A DNA stretch of 64,000 nucleotides from Hyphomicrobiaceae bacterium (GTDB lineage Bacteria > Pseudomonadota > Alphaproteobacteria > Rhizobiales > Methyloligellaceae). The translations under genes were made by a program, and so were the position numbers. Of the stretch, positions 9,358-17,763 are shown piece by piece (the stretch's first letter is position 1; each line of letters opens with the position of its first letter). Where the stretch lies: NCBI GenBank assembly GCA_028066055.1, contig JALCBY010000011.1:38514-102513 (forward strand), given 5' to 3'. Under the pieces are notes generated by a model, which was not told the DNA's origin, did no database searches, and saw nothing but the letters and a program-made list of their open reading frames with translations.

Positions 9358-9774
9358 ATGGCCAAGAGCAGGAGTTGGAACCTACAAAAGGGCGTTTACG
9401 AGACGCTCACCTCTGATACGTCGGTAACGGGACTACTGGGCGGCGCGAAGATTTTTGATAGTGCGCCGCAGACGGCGAAATACCCTTATCTCACCGTTGG
9501 AGAGAGCGCCGACCGGGACTGGAGTACCGGTTCGGACGAGAGTGCAGGACGTATTCTTACACTTCATGTCTGGACGCGTGCCGACGGAGAAAAACAAACG
9601 CATGAGATCATAGACGCGATCCGGACTGCTCTGAAGAGCGGTCCTGTCGCCGTGAACGATGATCAGCGTGTGGAGCTGCGCCACGAGTTTTCCGGAGCAC
9701 GCCGGGATCCAAACGACGAAGCCTATCACGGCATCGTCCGTTATCGCGCGGTTCCGGATTCAAAGGCCGCCTGA
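9358..9774 (+). CDS. DUF3168 domain protein (phage tail / gene transfer agent type)
   Basis: The 138-residue product matches the DUF3168 pattern. It has an N-terminal helix (QKGVYETLTSD) and a short KIFDSAPQTAKYPYLTVGE segment, then a beta strand with LTLHVWTRADG, a helix EIIDAIRTALKS and a terminal YHGIVRYRAV strand. Family members are tail-completion-like proteins in phages and in the alphaproteobacterial gene transfer agent. Here it stands alone: no capsid, portal, tail tube or other phage gene lies beside it. A GTG at 9355 directly precedes the chosen ATG, and GGAG lies upstream. It is followed by a clear terminator at 9809. Confidence 0.75.
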   Translation: MAKSRSWNLQKGVYETLTSDTSVTGLLGGAKIFDSAPQTAKYPYLTVGESADRDWSTGSDESAGRILTLHVWTRADGEKQTHEIIDAIRTALKSGPVAVNDDQRVELRHEFSGARRDPNDEAYHGIVRYRAVPDSKAA

Positions 9775-9808
9775 CTAGGTCGGGCTGGATACAACCGGAA
9801 AATCTTTG

Positions 9809-9841
9809 AAAGGCGCTTCATTTCGGAGCGCCTTTTCGTTT
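9809..9841 (+). terminator. Rho-independent terminator after DUF3168 gene
   Basis: The arms AAAGGCGCT (9809-9817) and AGCGCCTTT (9827-9835) form a perfect 9-bp stem with a 9-base loop, and a short T-rich run (TTTCGTTT) follows. It lies 35 bases after the DUF3168 stop codon. Confidence 0.8.
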
Positions 9842-9998
9842 GTCGCACCGATGTCTGCAAGTCGTGCTTCGGGTATTGTTGTTCATCGAAAGATGAAAAC
9901 CGGTGAGCCAACCTGAACAAAAGGCGTGTAGAACATTCATCTATGGTTCATGTGCCATTTCCTATGGTAGGTCCTGACGGTTAAGTGCGAGGCATCGT

Positions 9999-10298
9999 AT
10001 GCGCGTTTCAATCAAGCTGCTCCGGGTTGCATGCGCAGTAATCCTGTGCGCGCCGTTGCTTGTGTCGGCTTCGGACGTACACGGGCAGGGCGGATGCGTC
10101 TCGTTCGGCCAGGCGCGCAAGGCCGGGTGGGTTTCAGGTCTCAATCTGCGTCCCGCAGGTTCGGTCAAAAAGAGTGTCGAGGAACGCACAGGCGGGAAAG
10201 TGGTGTCATTCAAGGTTTGCCGTTCCGGACCAACCTACAAGCTGACGGTCATGCGCCCGGATGGCAATGTCATGACGGTTACCGAGCCGGCGCAATAG
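9999..10298 (+). CDS. Small secreted protein at the FeuN position
   Basis: The 99-residue product has a Sec signal peptide (MRVSIKLLRVACAVILCAPLLVSA) and a mature part of about 70 residues with two Cys (about residues 33 and 65). Its C-terminal half, GGKVVSFKVCRSGPTYKLTV, resembles a PepSY-like fold. It begins 34 bases before an OmpR-type regulator gene and is probably co-transcribed with it and the following kinase. In Sinorhizobium meliloti the small periplasmic protein FeuN, encoded just upstream of feuP-feuQ, restrains the FeuQ kinase. The assignment here rests on position and topology, not on sequence recognition. Confidence 0.6.
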   Translation: MRVSIKLLRVACAVILCAPLLVSASDVHGQGGCVSFGQARKAGWVSGLNLRPAGSVKKSVEERTGGKVVSFKVCRSGPTYKLTVMRPDGNVMTVTEPAQ

Positions 10299-10332
10299 CA
10301 CCAGAGGGATTTCTTTTCAGGAGGATGAAGTC

Positions 10333-11004
10333 GTGCGCATTTTGGTCGTTGAGGACGATCAGGATCTGAACCGGCAGCTTGTAACGGCGCTGTCCGAGGC
10401 CGGTTACGCCGTCGACGCGGCGTTTGACGGCGAGGAAGGTCATTTTCTCGGTGACACTGAGCCGTACGATACCGTCATTCTGGATATCGGTCTGCCGCAG
10501 ATGGACGGGATCAGTGTTCTGGAGCAGTGGCGGCGGGACCAGCGTGACATGCCGGTCCTCATTCTCACCGCGCGCGACCGCTGGAGCGACAAGGTCGCCG
10601 GCATGGATGCCGGTGCCGACGACTATGTGGCCAAGCCATTCCATATGGAAGAGGTGCTGGCGCGCGTCCGGGCCCTTCTTCGTCGTTCCGCCGGTCACGC
10701 CAAAAACGAGATCGAGATCGGGCCGCTCCGCCTTGATGCAGGGTCATCGCGGGTAACCCTGGAAGGTGCGCCGATCAAGCTTACCGCTCACGAGTACCGC
10801 CTGCTTGCCTATCTGATGCATCATCATGGCCGCGTGGTATCGCGCACCGAGCTTATCGAACATCTCTACGATCAGGACTTCGATCGGGATTCCAATACGA
10901 TCGAGGTATTCGTCGGGCGGCTGCGAAAGAAGATTCCCGCTGACATGATCGAGACGGTGAGGGGGCTCGGCTATTGCCTCGGAAGTCGCTCGGATGAGGC
11001 CTAA
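10333..11004 (+). CDS. feuP: OmpR-family response regulator, FeuP-like
   Basis: The 223-residue product has a receiver domain with acidic pocket EDD (residues 7-9), phospho-acceptor Asp51 in VILDIGLPQMDG and the conserved Lys in DYVAKPF. A winged-helix DNA-binding domain follows (KLTAHEYRLLAYLM, SRTELIEHLYD, NTIEVFVGRLRKK). The GTG start has a strong AGGAGG site 8-9 bases before it. It overlaps the next gene by 11 bases. FeuP controls cyclic glucan export genes in Sinorhizobium; the name here is inferred from neighbours and family and should be treated as provisional. Confidence 0.75.
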   Translation: MRILVVEDDQDLNRQLVTALSEAGYAVDAAFDGEEGHFLGDTEPYDTVILDIGLPQMDGISVLEQWRRDQRDMPVLILTARDRWSDKVAGMDAGADDYVAKPFHMEEVLARVRALLRRSAGHAKNEIEIGPLRLDAGSSRVTLEGAPIKLTAHEYRLLAYLMHHHGRVVSRTELIEHLYDQDFDRDSNTIEVFVGRLRKKIPADMIETVRGLGYCLGSRSDEA

Positions 11005-12370
11005 TTCACTTGCCTTCCGCCTGTTCGTAACGGCCGCGGCCTGGGCACTTGTCGCGCTGCCGATTACTGCATTCGTGCTTGTCGCCGTGTATCGCGGCGC
11101 GGTCGAACGGAACTTCGACGCGCGGTTGAACGTCTATCTGACAGGTCTTCTCGCCAACGCGACATCACAAGGCCTCGGCACCGATACCGACCCGCCAAGC
11201 CTGGTCGACCCTCTTTTCACACTTCCGTTTTCGGGGTGGTACTGGCAGATCACGCCGCTCGGAAACGACCCGCGACCGGTCCTCATATCGGACTCGCTTC
11301 TGGATCAGCGGATCCCGCTTCCGAGCCGCAAGGGCGTCACGGCAGATACCAATCTCGTGCGCCATGCCTATGTGGACGGACCCGAACAACAGCACCTGCG
11401 TGTTTTGGAGCGTGAAATCGCATTAAACAGAAACGGTCAGGATGAAGGCCGTTATTCGTTCGCCGTTGCCGGGGACGGTGCGGAGATTGACAGGACGGTT
11501 GGTGAATTTCGGACGCTCGTGATCATCGCGCTTTCGATTGTCGGCGCAGGTCTTCTCATCGCGACCTTCTTTCAGGTGCGTTTCGGCCTCAAGCCGCTGA
11601 GAGCAATCAGCCACGGTCTTGCGGCGATCAGATCCGGAAAAGCGGAAACTCTGGAGGGAGAACTCCCCGCTGAAATCAAACCCATGCAGGCTGAGTTGAA
11701 CGCTCTCATCCGGTCAAACCACGCGATCGTGGAGCGCGCGCGTACGCATGTTGGCAATCTGGCACATGCGTTGAAAACGCCGTTGAGCGTGATCACCAAT
11801 GAAGCGGGAGGGAAGCGGACAACATTCGCCCGGAAAGTTACCGAACAGGCCGATCTCATGCGTGACCAGATCACCCATCATCTGAACCGTGCGCGAATGG
11901 CCGCGCGATCGGGCGTGATCGGCGGCGCAACCCCGGTGAAGCCCGTCGTGGAGGCCCTGGTGCGCGCCTTGCAGAAGATATACGAGACACGCGGACTGTC
12001 CGTGCAATTGACCTGCCCCGATGACGTTGTTTTTCATGGCGAAAAGCATGATCTGGAGGAGATGGTCGGCAACCTGCTGGACAACGCCTGTAAATGGGCC
12101 CGGTCGGACGTTTCCGTGACCGTTGAGCAAGCAGCGGATTCAGTTGTCATAATGGTGGACGACGATGGACCCGGCTTGCCGAAGCAGGCGCGGGCCGCGG
12201 CGATAAAACGCGGGCAACGATTGGATGAAACCAAGCCCGGTTCCGGCCTCGGTCTGTCCATCGTCGCCGAACTGGTACATCTCTATGATGGCGAATTTTC
12301 TCTGAATGCTTCCGGTTCCGGCGGGTTGCAGGCCCGGCTCGAATTGCCGAATTCCCGACTGGATAAATGA
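10994..12370 (+). CDS. feuQ: Sensor histidine kinase, FeuQ-like
   Basis: The 458-residue product has two membrane segments (about residues 12-32 and 172-196) around a periplasmic sensor of about 140 residues that contains a YWQIT string. A HAMP region follows, then a dimerisation helix with His258 in NLAHALKTPLSV and a HATPase domain with NLLDNACKW, DDDGPGLP and GSGLGLSIV. It overlaps the regulator gene by 11 bases. The NLAHALKTPL box is typical of the PhoQ/FeuQ branch. The periplasmic domain would be the contact point for the small secreted protein encoded upstream. Confidence 0.75.
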   Translation: MRPNSLAFRLFVTAAAWALVALPITAFVLVAVYRGAVERNFDARLNVYLTGLLANATSQGLGTDTDPPSLVDPLFTLPFSGWYWQITPLGNDPRPVLISDSLLDQRIPLPSRKGVTADTNLVRHAYVDGPEQQHLRVLEREIALNRNGQDEGRYSFAVAGDGAEIDRTVGEFRTLVIIALSIVGAGLLIATFFQVRFGLKPLRAISHGLAAIRSGKAETLEGELPAEIKPMQAELNALIRSNHAIVERARTHVGNLAHALKTPLSVITNEAGGKRTTFARKVTEQADLMRDQITHHLNRARMAARSGVIGGATPVKPVVEALVRALQKIYETRGLSVQLTCPDDVVFHGEKHDLEEMVGNLLDNACKWARSDVSVTVEQAADSVVIMVDDDGPGLPKQARAAAIKRGQRLDETKPGSGLGLSIVAELVHLYDGEFSLNASGSGGLQARLELPNSRLDK

Positions 12371-12509
12371 TCGATGGCCGAATTATCGCCGAATTTGCGT
12401 ATCATTAGCTGATACAGGGGAGTATCATTCTAAAAGGGATGTGTTGGTGCTGCGGTTCTGACCAAAATCGGCCCGCAAGCATCGAAACTCCATACTGCGA
12501 GGACTGATT

Positions 12510-12974
12510 ATGAAAGCGAAGGTCATATTGACCGCGATCCTTCTTCCGGGCTTGCTGCTCGCATGCGGCCCGAATCGCAACACGCAGGGCGGAACCGTCG
12601 TCGGTGCCGTCGCCGGGGGTCTTCTCGGCAGCCAGGTCGGCAAGGGGAGCGGGCGCGTCGCCGGTGCAGCCGTCGGCGCTTTCCTCGGTGGTATCGTCGG
12701 CCACGAGGTCGGCCGGCGCATGGACGAAGTCGATCGTCGTGCCGCGATGGAAGCGGAGTATCGCGCGCTTGAGACCGGGCGAGCCGGAGCGGCGACCCCC
12801 TGGCGCAATCCTAGCTCCGGTCACTACGGTACGGTGGTTCCCGGTCAGCCTTATATGGCGAGCAACCAGCACTGCCGTCCCTACACCCATACAATCTACA
12901 TTGATGGACGGCCGGAGACGATTACCGGCCGTGCGTGTCGCAGAAACGATGGCAGTTGGCATAAGGTCGGCTGA
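12510..12974 (+). CDS. Glycine-zipper 2TM lipoprotein, 17 kDa surface antigen family
   Basis: The 154-residue product has a lipoprotein signal with lipobox LLLAC (Cys at about residue 19). A glycine-zipper segment follows (GGTVVGAVAGGLLGSQVGKG, then GRVAGAAVGAFLGGIVGHEV). The C-terminal part, with CRPYTHTIYIDGRPETITGRAC, is typical of RT0821/Lpp0805-type surface proteins. These are outer-membrane or envelope lipoproteins of unclear function in Alphaproteobacteria. A GAGGA ribosome site lies just before the ATG. It stands alone between the FeuQ-like kinase and ccmI. Confidence 0.8.
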   Translation: MKAKVILTAILLPGLLLACGPNRNTQGGTVVGAVAGGLLGSQVGKGSGRVAGAAVGAFLGGIVGHEVGRRMDEVDRRAAMEAEYRALETGRAGAATPWRNPSSGHYGTVVPGQPYMASNQHCRPYTHTIYIDGRPETITGRACRRNDGSWHKVG

Positions 12975-13144
12975 CAGGTTGTTGAGTTGAGAAAACCGTG
13001 TCCGCGTAACGCTTGATTTGGCTCATGGTATGAACACGGTCGCTATGCTCACATTTCGTTCATTGGACGTTGGTTGCCGGCACGCGACCGGTGTGCTTTG
13101 CCTGCAACGTCCAACGACACAGTGTGAGGACACGGGCTAGCGAT

Positions 13145-14686
13145 ATGGTTCTCTGGGTTATATTTGCAGGACTGGCTGCCGCGACGCTTATCGCGGTCTT
13201 GTATCCGTTTCTGAGATCGAAATCCTCGGCGCCTGCCGCGGCTGACTATGATACAGCCGTGTTCAAGGACCAGCTTCAGGAGATCGCGGCGGAAGAAGAG
13301 CGCGGCGTGATCAGCAAAACGGAAGCCGAAGCCGCCCGAACTGAAGTTTCGCGTCGGCTTCTCGCTGCAGCCGGAGGCGGCAAGAAAAAGAAGACGAAGC
13401 TTTCCACGTCACAAAGCGGAAGTGCGGTCACGGTCGCACTCATTTGCGCATTTTTGTTCGTGCCCGTTGGAAGTACGGCGCTCTATCTCATCTATGGCTC
13501 ACCGGGTTTTCCGGATCAGCCGCTCGCGGCGCGGCTCAAGACGCCGGATGGTTCGCAGAATGTAGCGGCACTCGTCGGCCGGGTCGAAGCGCGCCTGCGC
13601 GAACATCCTGAAGACGGCCGCGGTTGGGAGGTTCTTGCACCGGTCTATCTGCGGCAGCGGCGGTTTTCCGATGCGGCAAATGCGTACGGAAAAGTCGCCC
13701 GTCTGCTTGGCGCAACCCCGCAGCGTCTGATCGACTATGGAAATGCGCTTGTTCTGGCCAACAATGGCGTTGTGAGTGAGCGCGCCCGCAAAATTCTGCA
13801 AAGGGCGCTCGATGGCGACGACTCTTTCATCCGTGCGCATTTTTGGCTGGCCGTCGCCAAGGAACAGGACGGGCAGTTTGCCGAGGCGGCTGAGGCTTGG
13901 CGAAACCTTCTGAAAAAAGGCGATGGACAGGCACCCTGGCATGAGGCCGTGAAGCAGCGTCTTGCCGCGGTTGAAGAGAAGACCGGCAGCTCGGCTCCCA
14001 AGCCAAGCAAGCCGGAGACCCGCACGGCTCGGGCCGGCAGTGGTCCGGAAAAGCCGGAGTTTCGCGGCCCAACCCGGGAAGACATCGCCGCCGCCGGGCA
14101 ATTGAGCGCCTCCGATCGGTCCGCCATGGTCAATCAGATGGTGTCCGGTCTTGCCGACAGACTGAAAAGCGAGGGCGGCAGTGTCGACGAGTGGAGGCGT
14201 CTTATTCGCAGTTATATGGTTCTCGGCGACAAACAGGCGGCGGCCAAGGCCCTGTCGAACGCGCGTAGCGCATATGCCAATGACCAGAGCGCGCTTGCGT
14301 CACTTGGTGAGTTCGCCGCCATCGAAGAGAAAGCCGGCAGCCCGGGTCCCAAGCCAAGCAAGCCGGAGACACGCACGGCACAGGCCAGCAGTGGTCCGGA
14401 AAAGCCGGAACTTCGCGGCCCGACCCAGGATGATATCTCGGCAGCCGGCCAGATGAGTGCATCCGACCGGTCCGCCATGATCAAGCAGATGGTCTCCGGA
14501 CTGGCAGAGAGATTGAAGAGTGACGGCGGGAGCGTTGACGAGTGGAAGCGGCTTGTGCGCAGCTACATGGTTCTGGGTGACAAGCAGGCGGCTGAAAAAG
14601 CTTTGTCCGCTGCCCGAAGCGCCTATGCCAACGACCAGAGCGCGCTTGCGTCCCTTGGTGAGCTTGCAAGCTCTCTTGGACTATAG
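13145..14686 (+). CDS. ccmI: Cytochrome c maturation protein CcmI, with duplicated C-terminal region
   Basis: CcmI presents apocytochrome c to the haem ligation complex. The 513-residue product starts MVLWVIFAGLAAATLIAVLYP (first membrane segment), followed by the conserved YRDQL-like cytoplasmic segment (FKDQLQEIAAEEERG). A second membrane segment (about residues 100-120) and TPR-like repeats follow (GWEVLAPVYLRQRRFSDAA, FWLAVAKEQDGQFAEAAEAW). Residues 276-392 and 393-509 are tandem copies of each other at 351 bp spacing. This makes the protein longer than usual rhizobial CycH. The upstream in-frame extension to 13070 lacks family similarity, so the ATG at 13145 was chosen. It leads the operon with ccmE, ccmF and ccmH. 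Confidence 0.9.
   Translation: MVLWVIFAGLAAATLIAVLYPFLRSKSSAPAAADYDTAVFKDQLQEIAAEEERGVISKTEAEAARTEVSRRLLAAAGGGKKKKTKLSTSQSGSAVTVALICAFLFVPVGSTALYLIYGSPGFPDQPLAARLKTPDGSQNVAALVGRVEARLREHPEDGRGWEVLAPVYLRQRRFSDAANAYGKVARLLGATPQRLIDYGNALVLANNGVVSERARKILQRALDGDDSFIRAHFWLAVAKEQDGQFAEAAEAWRNLLKKGDGQAPWHEAVKQRLAAVEEKTGSSAPKPSKPETRTARAGSGPEKPEFRGPTREDIAAAGQLSASDRSAMVNQMVSGLADRLKSEGGSVDEWRRLIRSYMVLGDKQAAAKALSNARSAYANDQSALASLGEFAAIEEKAGSPGPKPSKPETRTAQASSGPEKPELRGPTQDDISAAGQMSASDRSAMIKQMVSGLAERLKSDGGSVDEWKRLVRSYMVLGDKQAAEKALSAARSAYANDQSALASLGELASSLGL
13970..14671 (+). repeat. 351-bp in-frame tandem duplication inside ccmI
   Basis: Unit 1 (13970-14320) and unit 2 (14321-14671) each encode 117 residues that begin with an EEK.GS..PKPSKPETRTA linker and end with DQSALASLGE. 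The protein copies differ at a minority of positions, mostly conservative (Arg/Lys, Asp/Glu, Val/Ile). The DNA copies have diverged at many third positions, so the duplication is not a recent assembly artefact. Confidence 0.9.
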
Positions 14687-14717
14687 AGACCGGCAATGGT
14701 GAGAGAGTGACGCCCAA

Positions 14718-15173
14718 ATGACACGAAAACAACGCAGATCAGTCCTGATTGCCACATGTGTCGCGGTACTTGGCGTTGCGGTTGGCCTGGTGCTGTTTGC
14801 GCTTGAGGACTCCATCGTCTTTTTCTACAGCCCGAGTGACATTGCGGAGAAGAACATCAAGCCTGGTCAGCGCATCCGTATCGGCGGGCTTGTCGAAGAG
14901 GGAAGCGTCAAACGCGGCGATGGCACGCAGGTCCAGTTTGCAGTGACCGACACGGCAAAGACTCTGCCCGTAACCTATATCGGCGTGCTGCCGGACCTGT
15001 TCCGCGAAGGACAGGGCGTCGTGGCTGAGGGTAAGCTTGGCGGGGATGGTATCTTCGTCGCCGAAAGCGTGCTTGCCAAGCATGATGAAAACTATATGCC
15101 GCCGGAGGTTGCGGAAGCATTGCGCAAACAAGGGGTTTGGCAGGGCGCGGGGCAGGCGGCCAAAGCGAATTGA
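14718..15173 (+). CDS. ccmE: Cytochrome c maturation haem chaperone CcmE
   Basis: CcmE binds haem covalently in the periplasm and passes it to CcmF. The 151-residue product has an N-terminal membrane anchor (about residues 8-28), the FFYSPSDI segment and a beta-barrel domain ([45 protein letters not shown] is split by the domain core). The haem-binding HxxxY motif is His122 and Tyr126 in [12 protein letters not shown]. It starts 31 bases after ccmI and 36 bases before ccmF. Confidence 0.95.
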   Translation: MTRKQRRSVLIATCVAVLGVAVGLVLFALEDSIVFFYSPSDIAEKNIKPGQRIRIGGLVEEGSVKRGDGTQVQFAVTDTAKTLPVTYIGVLPDLFREGQGVVAEGKLGGDGIFVAESVLAKHDENYMPPEVAEALRKQGVWQGAGQAAKAN

Positions 15174-15209
15174 CGGTAACGCCGGACCTCAGAAGGGAGC
15201 CATGAAGTC

Positions 15210-17195
15210 GTGATTGCGGAAGTCGGTCATTTTGCACTGATCCTCGCCCTTGGCGTTGCACTCGTTCAGACGATCCTGCCGATGTGGGGTGCCCGGCGCG
15301 GCGATCTTTCGCTGATGCGCGTCGGGAGCACGGCCGCGCAGGCGCAGTTCCTGCTGCTGTTGATGTCTTTCTTCGCTCTGATGACGGCCTACGTGACCTC
15401 CGACTTCTCGGTCCAAAACGTCATGCAGAACTCCCACTCCGCAAAACCGATGCTCTACAAGATCAGCGGGGTGTGGGGAAACCACGAAGGTTCGATGCTG
15501 CTCTGGGTTCTCATCCTGGCGCTCTTCGGCAGTGCGGTTGCGTTGTTCGGCCGCAACCTTCCCCCCGACCTGAAGGCGAATGTGCTCGGCGTTCAGGGCT
15601 CGATTTCCGTTGCGTTCCTCCTCTTCATCGTCACCACCTCGAACCCGTTCACGCGCATTCATCCCGTGCCGTTCGAAGGCAGCGGGCTCAACCCGATTCT
15701 GCAGGATCCGGCGCTGTCGTTTCACCCACCGTTCCTCTACACCGGCTATGTCGGTTTCTCGATCGCCTTTTCCTTTGCGGTCGCCGCTTTGATTTCGGGG
15801 CGAATTGACCCGGCCTGGGCGCGTTGGGTGCGTCCATGGACGCTCGGCGCCTGGATGTTCCTGACCCTCGGCATCGCCATGGGATCGTGGTGGGCCTATT
15901 ACGAGCTTGGCTGGGGCGGCTGGTGGTTCTGGGACCCGGTCGAGAATGCGTCCTTCATGCCATGGCTTGCGGGTACTGCCCTGTTGCACTCGGCCATCGT
16001 TATGGAGAAACGCGATGCGTTGAAGGTCTGGACCATACTGCTCGCTATTCTCACCTTCTCCTTGAGCCTGATGGGAACGTTCCTGGTGAGGTCAGGTGTT
16101 CTGACCTCGGTTCACGCGTTTGCCGTCGACCCGGCGCGAGGTGTCTTCATTCTCGCGATCATGGTTCTCTTCACCGGTGGCGCCCTTGCGCTGTTCGCCG
16201 GCCGGGCGCAGATCCTGCGTCAGGGGGGGCTGTTCGCACCGGTCAGCCGGGAAGGGGCGCTCATTCTGAATAATCTTCTTATCACCACCGCCTGCGCGGC
16301 AGTTTTCGTCGGAACGCTCTATCCGCTCGCCCTTGAAGCCGTGACGGGCGAAAAGATCTCCGTCGGACCGCCATTCTTTAATGCCACATTCGTTCCACTG
16401 ATGGTCCCGCTGCTCATCGCGATTCCCTATGGCCCGTTTCTGGCCTGGAAGCGCGGCGATATTCTTGGGACGTCGCAACGACTCGCCATGGCCGCGCTCT
16501 TTACTGCGTTCGCGATCATCGCCGCATACGCCCTGTCGGGCCCCGGGCCGTGGCTCGCGCCGCTTGCTCTCGGTCTCGGCGTCTGGGTGATCATGGGTGC
16601 GGTATCGGAGATCGGCTTCCGGGCAAAGGCGTTTCGCGCGCCACCGGACGAGGTTTTCCGCCGGCTGCGAAACCTCCCGCGGTCGGCATACGGAACGGCA
16701 ATCGCTCATATCGGTGTCGGAGTGATGGTCGTCGGGATCGTCGGCACCACCGCCTGGCAAACGGAGAAAATCGTTGTCATGAAGCCGGGCGAAGCAGAGG
16801 AGATTGGCGGTTACAATCTCAAATTCGAAGGTGTCGCGCCGCAGCAGGGCCCCAACTATCGCGAGGAAATCGGTTCGTTCATCGTATCAGAGGATGGTAC
16901 GGAACTGACGCATCTTCATCCATCCAAGCGGATGTATACTGCCCCGCCGCAGGCGACGACCGAAGCGGGCATTCATGCCGCCTGGAGCGGCGATCTGTAT
17001 ACGGTTTTGGGCGACGATTTGAAGGATGGCGCCTTCACGGTCCGGCTGTACTTCAATCCGCTCGTGCGGCTGATCTGGATCGGAACGATTATCATGTTCC
17101 TCGGCGGACTGATTTCACTCTCCGACCGGCGCTTGAGGGTCGGCGCGCCGAAACGGGCGCGCGCACCCAAGGCGCATGCTGTTCCGGCGGAATAG
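15210..17195 (+). CDS. ccmF: Haem lyase subunit CcmF
   Basis: CcmF is the multi-spanning membrane component that ligates haem to apocytochrome c. The 661-residue product has about 14-15 hydrophobic segments, the conserved NHEGSMLLWV near residue 90, and the tryptophan-rich WWD haem-handling motif in ELGWGGWWFWDPVENASFMP (about residues 230-250). A long periplasmic loop precedes the last membrane helix. It starts with GTG at 15210, preceded by AGGGAGC. The ccmH gene follows 4 bases after its stop, confirming the operon. Confidence 0.95.
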   Translation: MIAEVGHFALILALGVALVQTILPMWGARRGDLSLMRVGSTAAQAQFLLLLMSFFALMTAYVTSDFSVQNVMQNSHSAKPMLYKISGVWGNHEGSMLLWVLILALFGSAVALFGRNLPPDLKANVLGVQGSISVAFLLFIVTTSNPFTRIHPVPFEGSGLNPILQDPALSFHPPFLYTGYVGFSIAFSFAVAALISGRIDPAWARWVRPWTLGAWMFLTLGIAMGSWWAYYELGWGGWWFWDPVENASFMPWLAGTALLHSAIVMEKRDALKVWTILLAILTFSLSLMGTFLVRSGVLTSVHAFAVDPARGVFILAIMVLFTGGALALFAGRAQILRQGGLFAPVSREGALILNNLLITTACAAVFVGTLYPLALEAVTGEKISVGPPFFNATFVPLMVPLLIAIPYGPFLAWKRGDILGTSQRLAMAALFTAFAIIAAYALSGPGPWLAPLALGLGVWVIMGAVSEIGFRAKAFRAPPDEVFRRLRNLPRSAYGTAIAHIGVGVMVVGIVGTTAWQTEKIVVMKPGEAEEIGGYNLKFEGVAPQQGPNYREEIGSFIVSEDGTELTHLHPSKRMYTAPPQATTEAGIHAAWSGDLYTVLGDDLKDGAFTVRLYFNPLVRLIWIGTIIMFLGGLISLSDRRLRVGAPKRARAPKAHAVPAE

Positions 17196-17199
17196 GCGT

Positions 17200-17676
17200 A
17201 TGGTCCGTTTCCTGACAATGGTGCTCCCGGCGTTGGTGGTATTCGCATTTGTGTCGCCTGCACTGGCCGTTGAACCCGATGAAGTGCTCAAGGATCCGGC
17301 TCTTGAAGATCGCGCGCGGGTTATCTCGAAAGATCTGCGATGCCTGGTGTGCCAGAACCAGTCGATCGACGATTCCGATGCGCCGCTTGCCAAGGACTTG
17401 CGCGTGCTTGTCCGTGAACGGCTGAAGACGGGCGAAACGAATCAACAGGTGATTGATTTCGTCGTCTCCAAATATGGAGAGTTCGTGCTTTTGAAACCCA
17501 GGTTCGGGCCGCATACGCTGGTTTTGTGGTTATCCGCGCCGATCATTCTCCTTCTCGGCATGTTCGTCATGTACCGGGCCTATGCGAGGCGTAGGGCGGA
17601 CGCCAATCGGGACAAAAAAACCAGCCTGACTGCGCAGGAAAAGCGTGCGCTGAACAAGCTCCTCAAGGAAAGCTGA
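17200..17676 (+). CDS. ccmH: Cytochrome c maturation thiol oxidoreductase CcmH
   Basis: CcmH keeps the CXXCH cysteines of apocytochrome reduced for haem attachment. The product, about 158 residues, has a signal sequence ending near PALAVEP. The redox motif RCLVCQNQSI follows (Cys48 and Cys51), then a helical segment ending KYGEFVLLKPRF and a C-terminal membrane helix (LWLSAPIILLLGMFVMY). I chose the ATG at 17200 because it gives a compact signal peptide and a GGAA upstream. An in-frame ATG at 17176 would overlap ccmF by 20 bases. Confidence 0.92.
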   Translation: MVRFLTMVLPALVVFAFVSPALAVEPDEVLKDPALEDRARVISKDLRCLVCQNQSIDDSDAPLAKDLRVLVRERLKTGETNQQVIDFVVSKYGEFVLLKPRFGPHTLVLWLSAPIILLLGMFVMYRAYARRRADANRDKKTSLTAQEKRALNKLLKES

Positions 17677-17763
17677 AGTCCGAGGGGTGCGCAAAGGCCT
17701 TGTTCCACCCACCGGCCTGACCCATCTTAACCGGCGAGTTCATTCATTTTACGGAGCCGGTTC

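Noticed and set aside
9358-9774. Prophage remnant
   Set aside because: Only one phage-type gene is present. There is no integrase, capsid, portal or terminase in the neighbourhood.
15189-15989. Long open frame on the minus strand opposite ccmF
   Set aside because: It lies entirely over a clear ccmF gene, and its translation is a charged low-complexity string without family features, as expected of GC-rich antisense DNA.
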